A stretch of 64,000 bases of DNA from Pseudomonadota bacterium (GCA_023426545.1 JAFAAN010000031.1:44110-108109); one strand, 5' to 3'; positions 53,597 to 63,008 are shown, counted from the stretch's first letter. A program made the numbers and translations. The notes: generated by a model not told the origin, from the sequence alone.

Positions 53597-54724
53597 GTGA
53601 TCGTCGGAGTTCCCAAGGAGATCAAAACCCGCGAGTACCGCGTCGGCATGGTTCCCGCTGGCGTGAGCGCCTTCATCCGCGCAGGCCACACGGTCCTGGT
53701 CGAGACGAACGCCGGCGTGGGCTCCGGCATCCCCGACTCGGAATACCAGCGCGTCGGCGCGCAGATCGTCGCAACCGCGGACGAGGTCTGGCAGCGCGCG
53801 GAGATGATCGTCAAGGTCAAGGAGCCCATCGCGCCCGAGTACGCGCGCATCCAGCCCAGCCAGATCATCTACACGTACTTCCACCTGACCGGCGTGGACC
53901 CGGAGCTGACCAAGACGCTGATTCAGAAGAAGGCCGCGGCCGTGGCGTACGAGACGCTGCAGCTGGATGACGGCAGCCTGCCGCTGCTCAAGCCCATGAG
54001 CGAGGTGGCCGGGAAGATGGCCATCCAGGTCGGCGCGAGGTGCCTGGAGAAGGCCCAGGGTGGCAAGGGCATCCTCCTGGGCGGCGTGCCCGGCGTGCGC
54101 CGTGGCCGCGTCACCATCATCGGCGGCGGCGTGGTGGGGCTGTGCGCCGCCAAGGTGGCGGTGGGCATGGGCGCCGAGGTCACCATCATCGACGTCAACA
54201 TGGAGCGCCTCACGTACCTGGACGACGTGTTCCTCGGCCGCGTCGGCGTGCTCGCGTCCGACTCGGAGAACATCAGCCGCTCCGTGCGCGAGGCGGACCT
54301 CGTGGTCGGCGCGGTGCTCATCCCCGGCCGCAAGGCCCCGAAGCTCGTCTCCAACGCCCTCATCTCCGAGATGACCCCGGGCTCCGCGGTGGTGGACGTG
54401 GCCGTGGACCAGGGCGGCTGCATCGAGACCTGCAAGCCCACCACCCACGACAACCCCACGTTCGAGGTCCACGGCGTCGTCCACTACTGCGTCGCCAACA
54501 TGCCCGGCGCCGTGCCGCAGACGTCCACCTACGCCCTCACCAACGTCACCCTCCCCTGGTCGCGGAAGATCGCCGACATGGGCCTGGTGGAGGCGGTGAA
54601 GTCGGACCGCGCCCTCTCACATGCGATGAACACCTACAACGGCCACGTCACCTATGAGGCCGTCGCGAAGGACATGGGTTATACCTACATGCCCATCGCG
54701 GACGCGCTCGCCGGCCGCAAGTAA
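53597..54724 (+). CDS. ald: alanine dehydrogenase
   Basis: 375 residues from a GTG at 53597 (GGAGG 6 nt upstream). It oxidatively deaminates L-alanine to pyruvate with NAD+, reversibly. Conserved residues: Arg in KTREYRVGM, Lys in VKVKEPIAPEY, His in YFHLTGV, the Rossmann motif GGGVVGLCAAKVAVGMGA and the C-terminal MPGAVPQTSTYAL. Length fits the family. Alone on its strand with a hairpin downstream. Amino-acid catabolism is central to a protein-eating predator; context inference only. Confidence 0.95.
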   Translation: MIVGVPKEIKTREYRVGMVPAGVSAFIRAGHTVLVETNAGVGSGIPDSEYQRVGAQIVATADEVWQRAEMIVKVKEPIAPEYARIQPSQIIYTYFHLTGVDPELTKTLIQKKAAAVAYETLQLDDGSLPLLKPMSEVAGKMAIQVGARCLEKAQGGKGILLGGVPGVRRGRVTIIGGGVVGLCAAKVAVGMGAEVTIIDVNMERLTYLDDVFLGRVGVLASDSENISRSVREADLVVGAVLIPGRKAPKLVSNALISEMTPGSAVVDVAVDQGGCIETCKPTTHDNPTFEVHGVVHYCVANMPGAVPQTSTYALTNVTLPWSRKIADMGLVEAVKSDRALSHAMNTYNGHVTYEAVAKDMGYTYMPIADALAGRK

Positions 54725-54759
54725 GCCTGGTAGGCGGGCGGGCAACGCGATTCCTGGCA

Positions 54760-54790
54760 GGGAGGTTCGGATGGCGACATCCGGCCTCCC
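54760..54790 (+). terminator. hairpin after ald
   Basis: gggaggttcggat (54760-54772) pairs with atccggcctccc (54779-54790) with a small bulge, 36 nt after the stop. Confidence 0.6.
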
Positions 54791-54808
54791 CACCCGTTAT
54801 CTCTGGTA

Positions 54809-54823
54809 GGGAATATGTTTCCC
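54809..54823. promoter_or_regulatory. GGGAA-tatgt-TTCCC palindrome upstream of the ECF sigma gene
   Basis: A 5-bp-arm inverted repeat ~145 bp before the sigma start in an AT-richer stretch. Possible operator, unproven. Confidence 0.25.
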
Positions 54824-54882
54824 CTGCCGGCGTCGTGTATTCCCGAAGCGGGCGTGCGGGCGGGTATCGTGGGATGCCGTTG

Positions 54883-54910
54883 TTGCCCTGATTGTTCCCG
54901 TGCATACATT
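54883..54910 (+). promoter_or_regulatory. possible sigma-70-type promoter of the ECF sigma gene
   Basis: TTGCCC (54883-54888), 16-bp spacer, TACATT (54905-54910), 57 bp before the ATG. Best match in the region, moderate quality. Confidence 0.35.
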
Positions 54911-54966
54911 TGACGGGTAAGCGACAACTCATTCCCCTTTTGTTTCGGGCCCTTGGAAGGCGGGAC

Positions 54967-55608
54967 ATGTTGGATTTCAGACAACCCAACCGGACGAAGC
55001 AGGAATTCGAAGAGCTGGCGCTCGCGCACCTGGACCCGCTTTACTCAGCAGCCCTGCGCCTGACGAAGAACGAGCGTGACGCAGAGGACCTGGTGCAGGA
55101 CACCTGCATGCGGGCCTACCGCTTCTTCGACAAGTTCGAGCGCGGAACGAACATCAAGGCCTGGCTCTTCAAGATCCTCACCAACACGTTCATCAACCGC
55201 TACCGGCGCAAGGTGAAGGAGCGCACGGTGGTGGAGGGCGTGGAGCGGGAGGCCGTGCACGAGCGCTTCGTGAGCCGGGACGCGACGGACTTCGCCGCCA
55301 ACCCCGAGCAGTACTTCTTCGACCGGCTGCTGTCGGACGACGTGCTGCGGGCCATCGACTCGCTGCCCATCGACTTCCGGCTGGTGGTCATCCTCGCGGA
55401 CCTCCAGGAGTTCTCCTACAAGGAGATCGCCGAGATCCTCGAGTGCCCCGTCGGCACGGTGATGAGCCGCCTCTTCCGCGGGCGCAAGCTCCTGCAGAAG
55501 AACCTGCGCGAGTACGCCGAGGGCCAGGGCGTGTTCCGTCATGAGGGCGACGCGGTGAAGGCCCCCGCCGACCTGGAAGAGTATCGCCACAGGAAGAAGA
55601 CGGGGTAG
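54967..55608 (+). CDS. rpoE1: ECF-family RNA polymerase sigma factor, RpoE1-like
   Basis: 213 residues. Region 2 runs LTKNERDAEDLVQDTCMRAY... to NIKAWLFKILTNTFINRYRR; region 4 is LPIDFRLVVILADLQEFSYK with the HTH EIAEILECPVGTVMSRLFRG. It carries a ~40-residue extension between them (EREAVHERFVSRDATDF). It directs polymerase to a small regulon. GGAAGG precedes the ATG. The next gene is a zinc-finger anti-sigma factor 22 nt on, and frzS follows; in M. xanthus rpoE1 lies in this position and affects motility behaviour. Confidence 0.92.
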   Translation: MLDFRQPNRTKQEFEELALAHLDPLYSAALRLTKNERDAEDLVQDTCMRAYRFFDKFERGTNIKAWLFKILTNTFINRYRRKVKERTVVEGVEREAVHERFVSRDATDFAANPEQYFFDRLLSDDVLRAIDSLPIDFRLVVILADLQEFSYKEIAEILECPVGTVMSRLFRGRKLLQKNLREYAEGQGVFRHEGDAVKAPADLEEYRHRKKTG

Positions 55609-55630
55609 AAACGAGTTCCTAGCGCGCGCC

Positions 55631-56533
55631 ATGAACTGCCAGGACCTCGAACGCCTGCTGTATCCGTACCTCGACGGCGAATTTCAGCCCGAGGAGCGGG
55701 TGGACCTCGAAACCCACCTCTCCGGGTGCGCCGACTGTCGGCGCCGCGCGGAGGAAGAGAAGCAGATGCAGCAGGCGCTGCGCCGCGCCGCGCGCCACTC
55801 CGTGTCGGGCATGCAGGCCCCCGCTTCACTCCGGGCCACCATCCAGGTAGGCCTCAAACAGGAGCAGCGCCGGGCCCAGGTGGGGGTTTGGCTCCGCGCG
55901 GGGGCCATGGCGCTGGTGGTGGTGACGGTGGGTGGAGGCTGGGCCGCGTTCCATAGCGAACAGCGCCTGAGCGCCGCGCGGATGGAAGCCGTCCAGCGCC
56001 ACAGCAAGAGCAAGGCGCTCCCCTTCGAAATTGCCTCCAACGCGACCGAGCAGGTGGAGGAGTGGTTCAAGGACAAGGTGGACCACCGCATCACCGTTCC
56101 GCAGCTCCCGAAGGCGAAGCCGCTGGGTGGGCGCATCTCCATCCTCAACGGCCGCGAAGTCGCTTACATCAGCTACGAGACGTTGCCGGACAATGAAGGT
56201 GAGCCGAGCCGCCGCCTGGGCGTGTTCGTGCTCCCTGGCGATGACGAGTCCGCCATCCCGAGACTCCAGGCCCTTCAAGCCGTGGAAGTGGACTCCGCGC
56301 AGGGCTTCAACGTCGTCACCTGGCGTGATGACGAAATCGTCTACGAGATGGTGACGGACATGGACGAAGGCGACATCCGCCGGATGCTCGCCGAGCGCGA
56401 CAGCGGCGAGAAGTTGGCGCGCAAGAGCGCGTCGCCGGAGTCCGATGAGCCGCAGTACTCGCTGCCTCCCACGCCACGGCCGCAGTACTCCCGCCCCGCC
56501 GTCTCCATCGAGCCGGTGACGTACCCTCAGTAG
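55631..56533 (+). CDS. transmembrane anti-sigma factor with HC2 zinc finger
   Basis: 300 residues. The N-terminal cytoplasmic part holds the anti-sigma zinc finger: Cys3, His29, Cys33 and Cys36 (HLSGCADC). One membrane helix spans ~88-107 (GAMALVVVTVGGGWAAF). The periplasmic part (~110-300) carries ISYETLPDNEG and FVLPGDD segments of unknown fold and a Pro/Tyr tail. It should hold the preceding sigma factor inactive at the membrane until a signal releases it. 22 nt after the sigma stop, so one operon. Confidence 0.9.
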   Translation: MNCQDLERLLYPYLDGEFQPEERVDLETHLSGCADCRRRAEEEKQMQQALRRAARHSVSGMQAPASLRATIQVGLKQEQRRAQVGVWLRAGAMALVVVTVGGGWAAFHSEQRLSAARMEAVQRHSKSKALPFEIASNATEQVEEWFKDKVDHRITVPQLPKAKPLGGRISILNGREVAYISYETLPDNEGEPSRRLGVFVLPGDDESAIPRLQALQAVEVDSAQGFNVVTWRDDEIVYEMVTDMDEGDIRRMLAERDSGEKLARKSASPESDEPQYSLPPTPRPQYSRPAVSIEPVTYPQ

Positions 56534-56722
56534 CACCCCGTCGTGATGGAAACGTCGGCTGCGTGACGGCGCTCGCTCGCTGCCCAGCCGGCCGGAATTC
56601 CGCCCGGTCCGAACATTGACGCTCCCGCGCATGGCCGATAGCCTCGACGCACCTTCTCTCCTTGCGCGTCGCGGCCAGTCAGGCGCTGGTGCGCGCCGCA
56701 TACCAGGACGGGCCGTCCCTCC

Positions 56723-58468
56723 ATGTCGAAGAAAATCCTGATCGTCGAAAGCGACACCGCGCTCTCCGCCTCCCTTCGCTCGGCCCTGGAGGGCCGGGGC
56801 TTCTCGGTCGAGGAGACGACGGACGGCAAGGGCAGCGTGGAGCAGATCCGCAGGGACCGGCCAGACCTCGTGGTGCTCGCGGTGGACCTGTCGGCGGGCC
56901 AGAACGGCTATCTGATCTGCGGCAAGCTGAAGAAGGACGACGACCTCAAGAACACCCCCATCGTCATCATCGGCAACCCGGACGGCTTCGTGCAGCACCG
57001 CAAGCTGAAGGCGCGCGCCGACGAGTACGTCGCCAAGCCGGTGGACCCGGAGGAGCTGGTCAACGGCGTGGGCGCGCTGATCGGCTTCCCTGAGCTGCCC
57101 GCCACCGAGGATCTCGTCGACGAGAGCCTCACGCTGGACGCGCTCGGTGACGAGCCGATGACGGCGGACTTCGGTGAGGAGATCTCCGTCGACGCCACCG
57201 AAGATCCGTCCGTCACCGGCGAGGAGCTGGACCTCGACGCTGCCTTTGGCGACCTGTCCGCCCCCGAGGAGACCCCCTCCTTCGAGGAGACGTCGTCCTT
57301 CGAGGACGCGCCCTCCTTCGAGGAGGAGGTCGTCGTGGCGCCCCCCGAGCCGGTGGTGGAGGGAGCCGAGGAGGACTTCTCCACGCTGGACGGGCTGGGC
57401 ACCGACGCGGACGACCCGCTGGACGCCCTGGACGACTCCGAGAAGACGGTGATCGGCTTCATCGCCCCGGCGGAGCCGCCCCGCGCCGTCGCGCCGCCTC
57501 CCCCGGTCCCCACCCGGCCCGCCGCCGCGCCCCGCCCTGCCCCGCCGCCCATGCCGGCGGCCCCCGCCATCGATGCCACGGAGCTGCGCAGCCTCCGCGC
57601 GAAGGTGGCCGAGCTCCAAGCCGAACTCGACGACTCACGCGGCGCGGCGTCCCACGCGGAGGAGCGCGTGCGTGAGCTGGAGACTCAACTGGAGAGCCAG
57701 GCCACGGAGCTGGAAGCGGCCCGCGCCTCCTCCGGCAGGAACGACAAGGACACCTTCGCCCTCCGCGACGCGGCCAACAAGAAGGACAAGGAGATCCTCC
57801 GCCTCAAGACGGAGCTGAACCAGAAGGATCAGGAGATTCTGGAGCTCAAGGACCAGGGCCTGGAGCTGGAGCAGAAGGCCAGCGCCTCCGAGTCCGAGCT
57901 CGCGCAGCGCGACGCCCAGCTCAAGACGCTGAGCGCGCGCGCGGAGTCGCTCGCCGCGGAGCGCAGGCGCGTGGACCAGCAGCTCGCCTCCGCCAAGGAA
58001 GAGGCCCGCGGCGCCTCCGCGCAGCTCACCGCGCTCCAGGCGGAGTTGGACCAGCACCAGGCCCAGGCGCACGCCTACGCCACCGAACTGGAGGAGCTGC
58101 GCGCTCGCACGGGCCAGCTGGAGGCCGACGTCCACGCCGCGCAGGAGGCCGCCGAGGGTCTGCGCGCCCAGGTGGAGGCCGCGCAGCGTGAGGCCGAGGA
58201 GCTCCGCATCCAGTTGGGCCAGGCCCAGGTGGAGCTGTCCGAGCAGAGCTCCCGCGCCACCGACGAGGCCGACGAGCTGCGCCGCCGCATCGCCGAGCTG
58301 GAGACCACCACGGCCCGGAACGAGGAGCGCGTGACGCGGCTGTACGCGCGCATCAAGAACGAGGAGAAGCTGCGGGAGAAGACGAAGAAGGCGCTCGCCA
58401 TCGCCCAGCAGCTCCTGGACGAGCCGGCCTCCACCGTGGCGGACGACGCCAGCGAGGCCGCGGCCTGA
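56723..58468 (+). CDS. frzS: FrzS, pseudo-receiver/coiled-coil motility protein
   Basis: 581 residues. The first ~120 are an atypical receiver (KKILIVESDTALS; VVLAVDLSAGQNGY; later VAKPVD) in which the phospho-acceptor position is not canonical: the acidic pair is partly lost and Asp55 is displaced. An acidic linker with repeated SFEE/SFED units and a Pro-rich stretch (~190-290) lead to a long coiled coil (~290-560). FrzS travels between poles and is needed for type IV pilus (social) motility in M. xanthus. 190 bp separates it from the anti-sigma gene. Confidence 0.95.
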   Translation: MSKKILIVESDTALSASLRSALEGRGFSVEETTDGKGSVEQIRRDRPDLVVLAVDLSAGQNGYLICGKLKKDDDLKNTPIVIIGNPDGFVQHRKLKARADEYVAKPVDPEELVNGVGALIGFPELPATEDLVDESLTLDALGDEPMTADFGEEISVDATEDPSVTGEELDLDAAFGDLSAPEETPSFEETSSFEDAPSFEEEVVVAPPEPVVEGAEEDFSTLDGLGTDADDPLDALDDSEKTVIGFIAPAEPPRAVAPPPPVPTRPAAAPRPAPPPMPAAPAIDATELRSLRAKVAELQAELDDSRGAASHAEERVRELETQLESQATELEAARASSGRNDKDTFALRDAANKKDKEILRLKTELNQKDQEILELKDQGLELEQKASASESELAQRDAQLKTLSARAESLAAERRRVDQQLASAKEEARGASAQLTALQAELDQHQAQAHAYATELEELRARTGQLEADVHAAQEAAEGLRAQVEAAQREAEELRIQLGQAQVELSEQSSRATDEADELRRRIAELETTTARNEERVTRLYARIKNEEKLREKTKKALAIAQQLLDEPASTVADDASEAAA

Positions 58469-58528
58469 GCCACCCCACCGCGGGCCGCGTGCCCGGGCCC
58501 AGAAGCGCCCGGGTGCCGCCCGCCCGCC

Positions 58529-59662
58529 TTACCCCTGCCTCTTCGGCGTCGTCTTCTTCTCGTGCAGCTTCTTCGCGAAGGACTGCACGGCGGCGGGCAC
58601 GTTCTTGTCCCGGCTGAGGTCCTTCAGCTCCGCGTCGCGGAACGAGTTGAGGAACTTCATCGTCACGGTGAGCGGGACCTTGGGGTTCTTCACCAGCGCC
58701 AGCCGCACCTTCTGGTTCTTCGTCCACTCGCGGTTGTTGTAGATGACGCGCAGCACGTCATCCATCATCGCGCGGTTGCCCGCGCACGCGAGCACCTCGC
58801 CGTCGGTGATGCGTGGGCTGCGGATGGCGGCCACCGCCACCAGCTTGTTCGTCTCGCGGAGGAGCGCGGTGCGGGCTTCCTTGTTGCCCAGCGTGGCCAG
58901 CTTGATCTTCTCGGAGATGGACATGCGCATGATGCGCTGGGCCAGCGTCATCCGCTTGCCCTCCTCCATGGGCGCGGCGGACTCGTCCGCGGCCTCCTGG
59001 AACTCCTGAAGCACCTCCTCCGCGGTGGGGCCCTGCGGCGGCGGCGACTCGGCGGCCTCGGGACCGAAGACGCGCACCCGCGCGGCCTTCATCTGCGGCA
59101 CGTCCACCAGCGACAGCCCGCTGCGCACCGCGAAGTCGCAGACGTTGTCGATGAGCGACACCGGCGCGTTCGCGTTGGCGCAGAGGCTCCGCAGGATGTC
59201 CTCGTGGCGCAGCAGGCGGAGCTGGTTCTGCCCGATGATCTCCGCCAGCTTCGGACCGCAGTCCTTCGCCACGTCCGCCACCGCTTCGTCCGGCGTGCTG
59301 GCGTTGAGGACCAGCATCTCCGCGTAGGTCTCGTTGCCCTTGACGAGGCCCAGGAAGTACCCGAGCACGGGCGGCTGCACCTCCTCGTCACGCAGCGCGG
59401 AGCCAAGGATCCTGTCCGGCAGCGAGGCCGCCGTCTTCACCACCGTCTCGCGCACGGCCGGGTCCGGGTCGAACGTGAGCATGAAGAGCGCGCCCAGCAT
59501 GTCCGAGGGCCCCAGCGGGATGAGCGACTTGGCCGCCATCATGCGCAGCGGCACCGGCGCGGCCGGGTCCACGTGCTTGCGCAGGTTGGGCGGAAGGAAC
59601 TCCGCGTCGAAGGGACAGCCCGGAGGCGGCGCCGGGACGTTGTTGGGAGCGGCAGTGGTCAT
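58529..59662 (-). CDS. HEAT-like helical repeat protein
   Basis: 377 residues, no signal peptide. Nearly all alpha-helical, with repeating ~35-residue helical pairs (DPDPAVRETVVKTAASLPD; a C-terminal set ending NNREWTKNQKVRLALVKNP) like HEAT/LRV scaffolds, and an acidic-Pro insert near 205-235. Its ATG overlaps the coaX stop (ATGA), making it third in birA-coaX-this. No catalytic motif; function unknown. Confidence 0.75.
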   Translation of the reverse strand: MTTAAPNNVPAPPPGCPFDAEFLPPNLRKHVDPAAPVPLRMMAAKSLIPLGPSDMLGALFMLTFDPDPAVRETVVKTAASLPDRILGSALRDEEVQPPVLGYFLGLVKGNETYAEMLVLNASTPDEAVADVAKDCGPKLAEIIGQNQLRLLRHEDILRSLCANANAPVSLIDNVCDFAVRSGLSLVDVPQMKAARVRVFGPEAAESPPPQGPTAEEVLQEFQEAADESAAPMEEGKRMTLAQRIMRMSISEKIKLATLGNKEARTALLRETNKLVAVAAIRSPRITDGEVLACAGNRAMMDDVLRVIYNNREWTKNQKVRLALVKNPKVPLTVTMKFLNSFRDAELKDLSRDKNVPAAVQSFAKKLHEKKTTPKRQG

Positions 59663-60429
59663 GACGCGTGATTCCTTCCGTAGATGATGCGCAGCCCCTC
59701 GAGCGTGAGGAACTCATCCACCAGGTGGATGGCCTTCGACTCGCTGGCCACCAGCGCCGCGAGCCCTCCGGTGGCGACGACCTTCACCGGAAAGCCCAGC
59801 TCGGCCTGCATGCGGGCACAGATGCCATCCACCATGGCGACGAAGCCGTAGACGAGCCCGGCCTGCATGGAGTGCACCGTGTTGCGCCCGATGACGTGAG
59901 GCGGCCGCGCGAACTCCACGCGCGGCAGCTTGGAGGCGTTCTGGAAGAGCGCCTCCATGGAGATGTTGATGCCCGGGCAGATGCAGCCCCCCAGGTACTC
60001 CCCCTTCGGAGACACCGCGTCGAACGTCGTCGCGGTGCCGAAGTCCACCACCAGCACGCCGGCGTGGTGCCTCTCGTACGCGGACACCGCGTTGACGATG
60101 CGGTCCGCGCCCACCTCCCGGGGGTTGTCGTAGAGGATGGGCATGCCCGTCTTCACGCCGGGCCCGACGAACATGGGGCGGATGCGGAAGTACCGCTCGC
60201 TCATCATCTCCAGGTTGGTCTGGAGCGGCGGCACCACGCTGGACACCGCGACCGCCGTCACCCGCGCCGGGTCGATGCCCCGGTGGGTGAAGAGCTGGCG
60301 CACCATGATGCCGTACTCGTCAGAAGTGCGGCGCGTGTTGGTCTCCACGCGCCAGTGGTCGAGCAGGCGCCGGCCCTCGAACACACCGAGAACGGTGTTG
60401 GTATTGCCGACATCGATGGCCAGGAGCAT
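59659..60429 (-). CDS. coaX: type III pantothenate kinase
   Basis: 256 residues from ATG 60429. CoaX phosphorylates pantothenate, the first step of coenzyme A synthesis. Conserved: DVGNTNTVLGVF (ATP-binding loop), the catalytic Asp in VGADRIVNA, DFGTATTFD and GGCICPGI. Type III enzymes resist CoA feedback. Codirectional with birA (13-nt gap) and with the next gene (ATGA overlap), so a cofactor operon. Confidence 0.95.
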   Translation of the reverse strand: MLLAIDVGNTNTVLGVFEGRRLLDHWRVETNTRRTSDEYGIMVRQLFTHRGIDPARVTAVAVSSVVPPLQTNLEMMSERYFRIRPMFVGPGVKTGMPILYDNPREVGADRIVNAVSAYERHHAGVLVVDFGTATTFDAVSPKGEYLGGCICPGINISMEALFQNASKLPRVEFARPPHVIGRNTVHSMQAGLVYGFVAMVDGICARMQAELGFPVKVVATGGLAALVASESKAIHLVDEFLTLEGLRIIYGRNHAS

Positions 60430-60442
60430 CACACCACGCACT

Positions 60443-61447
60443 CTAGCCTCGCGGCCGAAGCTGCTCCACGTCGCCCGCCAACACCCGTTCGAGCGAGCCC
60501 CCCTCCGTCCGGACCAGGAGCGCCCCGGACGGATCGATGTCCTCGGCCCTGCCCCGAAGCTCCTGCCGGTCCGTGCGCACCAGCACGTCCTGCCCCAGCG
60601 TGGAGGACAAGGCCTTCCAGCGGGCGCGCACCGCGTCGAAGCCCGTCTCCAGGTAGACGTCCAACCACTGCTCCAGCCGCGTCCAGAGCGAGGCCGCGAA
60701 TCGGGCCCGGGGAACGGGCTGCCCCAGGGCGAGCGACAGGGACGTGGCCGTGGCGCGCAGCTCCTCCGGGAAATGCTCCGCCCGGGAGTTGAGATTGACC
60801 CCCACCCCCACCACGACGAAGTGGACGCGCTCGGGCTCCGCGGAGAGCTCGGTGAGGATGCCCGCCACCTTGCGCCCGCCAACCTGGACGTCATTGGGCC
60901 ACTTGATGGCGGCGTCCGCGCCAGCGTCGCGCAGCGCCTCCGCCAGCGCCACGGCGGCCACCAGCGTCAGCTCCGGCGCGCGCTGCGGAGGAAGCTCCGG
61001 GCGCAGGATGGCGGAGAAGTACAGGTTGAGCCCCGGCGGGGAGACCCAGGTGCGACCCCGCCGGCCCTTGCCCGCCGTCTGCTGCTCGGCCACCACCACC
61101 TCGCCGTGCTCCGCGCCGTCCTGCGCCAGCCGGAAGGCCTTCTCGTTGGTGGAAGGCAGCGACTCGAAATGGTGGATGGTGCGGCCCAGCTCATTCGTGT
61201 CCAGCAGGGGCGTGACCTCGAGCGAGGTCAGCCGGTCGGGCACCGACACCAGCCGGTAGCCCCGGGCAGGCACCGCTTCGATGCGGTAGCCTTTCGCCCG
61301 AAGGGACTCCACGTGCTTCCACACCGCCGTGCGGGACAGGCCCAGCTTGTTGGAGAGCGCCTCGCCGGACGTGTAGCCCCCTCCGCTCTCGGAGAGGAAG
61401 CTCAGGATGAGCTCTTCCTGGGTCTGCTCGTTCGCGTTGGCGGCCAC
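60443..61447 (-). CDS. birA: bifunctional biotin-protein ligase / biotin repressor
   Basis: 334 residues. An N-terminal winged HTH (~20-70: YTSGEALSNKLGLSRTAVWK) is followed by the ligase core with QQTAGKGRRGRTW (biotinyl-AMP loop), KWPNDV and a C-terminal SH3-like domain. It biotinylates carboxylases such as acetyl-CoA carboxylase and, as the HTH suggests, may repress biotin genes. It leads the birA-coaX operon; biotin operators were not seen in the window. Confidence 0.95.
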   Translation of the reverse strand: MAANANEQTQEELILSFLSESGGGYTSGEALSNKLGLSRTAVWKHVESLRAKGYRIEAVPARGYRLVSVPDRLTSLEVTPLLDTNELGRTIHHFESLPSTNEKAFRLAQDGAEHGEVVVAEQQTAGKGRRGRTWVSPPGLNLYFSAILRPELPPQRAPELTLVAAVALAEALRDAGADAAIKWPNDVQVGGRKVAGILTELSAEPERVHFVVVGVGVNLNSRAEHFPEELRATATSLSLALGQPVPRARFAASLWTRLEQWLDVYLETGFDAVRARWKALSSTLGQDVLVRTDRQELRGRAEDIDPSGALLVRTEGGSLERVLAGDVEQLRPRG

Positions 61448-61480
61448 GGCGTCACCTCGTGAGGAGTCTCGGCCGGCCTG

Positions 61481-62086
61481 TCAGCCCGAGGGAGGCGCGG
61501 AACCATCGCGGAGCTGCCAGGCCGTCAGCTCCAAGGACGTCTGCGGCATGAGCTGCCCGTTGGTCTCCACGGCCATCTCGATGCGCACCACGCCGACGCC
61601 CGGCGCGAACGTCATGGTGTTCACGAGCGTGGCCTTGGCATCCACCCGGTTGCGGCCCTCCACCTGGACACAGTGCGGGAAGGTCCCCGCGGGCGTCTGG
61701 CAGGACTCGCCGGCCTGGACGATCCGGTAGCGCTCCGTGGACGACACGGACACCACGTTCGTCCATGCGTGACCCGTCTTCAACGGGCCGCGCAGCAGGT
61801 AGCGCTTGGGGTCCCTCAGGCCATAGCCATCGTGGGAGAGCTGGCCACCCTGGTTGTCGTGGAAGACGCCCGCCTCTTCCTTGAGGATCTCCACCGTGAC
61901 TTCCTTGTCGTCGCGGCCGTTGATCCGGTACGTCCAGCGATTGCCCACCGCGAGCGGGTAGTACGCGGACACGTCGTCACCGCTGGCCCCCGTGTCCGCG
62001 ACCGCCTCCACGTTCTTGGAACAACCGGTGCCCAGCACCAGGGCCGCGAGCACCACGGCTCCGCCCACGCCGAATGAACGCTTCAT
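61481..62086 (-). CDS. hypothetical lipoprotein
   Basis: 201 residues from ATG 62086 with signal peptide and lipobox LGTGC. The mature protein begins with a short Ser/Asp stretch, then YYPLAVGNRWTYRI, a pattern seen in many myxobacterial lipoproteins of unknown role; two Cys (ESCQTPAGTFPHC) may pair. It shares orientation with the next lipoprotein (7-nt gap) and with birA. Confidence 0.8.
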   Translation of the reverse strand: MKRSFGVGGAVVLAALVLGTGCSKNVEAVADTGASGDDVSAYYPLAVGNRWTYRINGRDDKEVTVEILKEEAGVFHDNQGGQLSHDGYGLRDPKRYLLRGPLKTGHAWTNVVSVSSTERYRIVQAGESCQTPAGTFPHCVQVEGRNRVDAKATLVNTMTFAPGVGVVRIEMAVETNGQLMPQTSLELTAWQLRDGSAPPSG

Positions 62087-62093
62087 CTCGATG

Positions 62094-63008
62094 TCAGTCC
62101 GCACGGCCTGGGCCGCGCGCCTCCGCGGGTGAGTGCTTACGTGATGCGTAGAGCGTGTCCAGCGCCTGCTGCGCGGCGGCCTGGACGGCGGGGGCATCAT
62201 GCCCCTGCGCCATCGTGTAGAGGTAGGCCTCTGCCTCGGGCCCGCCGATTTCGCCCACCGCGAAGACGATCTCCTGCACGAACCCCAGGTCGCGCCCCCG
62301 CGCCAGGTCGATGAGCACCGGCACCGAGGCCCCCGCCTTCATCTCCACGAGCGCTCCCATCGTCTTGCGCACCGTCTCCGCATCGGTCGATTCCTTGAGC
62401 CGCTCGATGAGCAGCGGGGCCGCCGCGGGGTGCTGCCGCTCCGCCAGCGTGCGGAGGCTGAACTCCCGCACCCGCGCGTCCGTGGCCTTGAGGTCGATCA
62501 CCAGCTCGTCGTCCGTGCGGTCCAGCGCGGTCAGCTGCATGACCGTGGACTCGGTCACCTGGTGGAGCACGTTGGCCAGCGCGGTGCGCATGGCCTTCTG
62601 CCGTCCGGCGGGCGAGTCCTCCTCGACGGGGGCTTCGCCAAGCCCCACCAGTTCGTAGCGCTGGGGCAGGTGCCCGCCGAAGCGCTCCAGGACCAGATTG
62701 GCGCCCACCTCCGCGAAGCTTCGAGGGTCGCCGTCCTTCAGCACCTCACGCGTGAAGGGCACATCCAACGTGAGACGCCACGGGCGCTCCTCACGAGGCG
62801 CATCCGCGCCCTTCTGTTCGAAACGCCCCGAATCCTTGAGGGCGCGCGTAAAGAGCGTGGCCACGCCCTCGGGTGCCAGCCCCAGGAGGGCGTTGTCCTG
62901 CAGGGTGGCCCCGGAAAGCTCCACCGGCGCCACCGGATAGCGCGGCGCCTGCCAACGGCAGGCACCGAGCAGGACCACGCAGGAGGCGAGGAACAGAGCC
63001 GGCTTCAT
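62094..63008 (-). CDS. lipoprotein with C-terminal HEAT-like repeats
   Basis: 304 residues from ATG 63008 (GGAG 4 nt upstream). Lipobox LLGAC. The N-terminal half has strand-rich segments (VELSGATLQDNALLGL; WRLTLDVPFTRE); the C-terminal ~130 residues have helical repeats (LRTLAERQHPAAAPLLIERL; VPVLIDLARGRDLGFVQEIV) of HEAT type. Probably a periplasmic scaffold. Nearest neighbour is the lipoprotein above, likely one transcript. Confidence 0.8.
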   Translation of the reverse strand: MKPALFLASCVVLLGACRWQAPRYPVAPVELSGATLQDNALLGLAPEGVATLFTRALKDSGRFEQKGADAPREERPWRLTLDVPFTREVLKDGDPRSFAEVGANLVLERFGGHLPQRYELVGLGEAPVEEDSPAGRQKAMRTALANVLHQVTESTVMQLTALDRTDDELVIDLKATDARVREFSLRTLAERQHPAAAPLLIERLKESTDAETVRKTMGALVEMKAGASVPVLIDLARGRDLGFVQEIVFAVGEIGGPEAEAYLYTMAQGHDAPAVQAAAQQALDTLYASRKHSPAEARGPGRAD

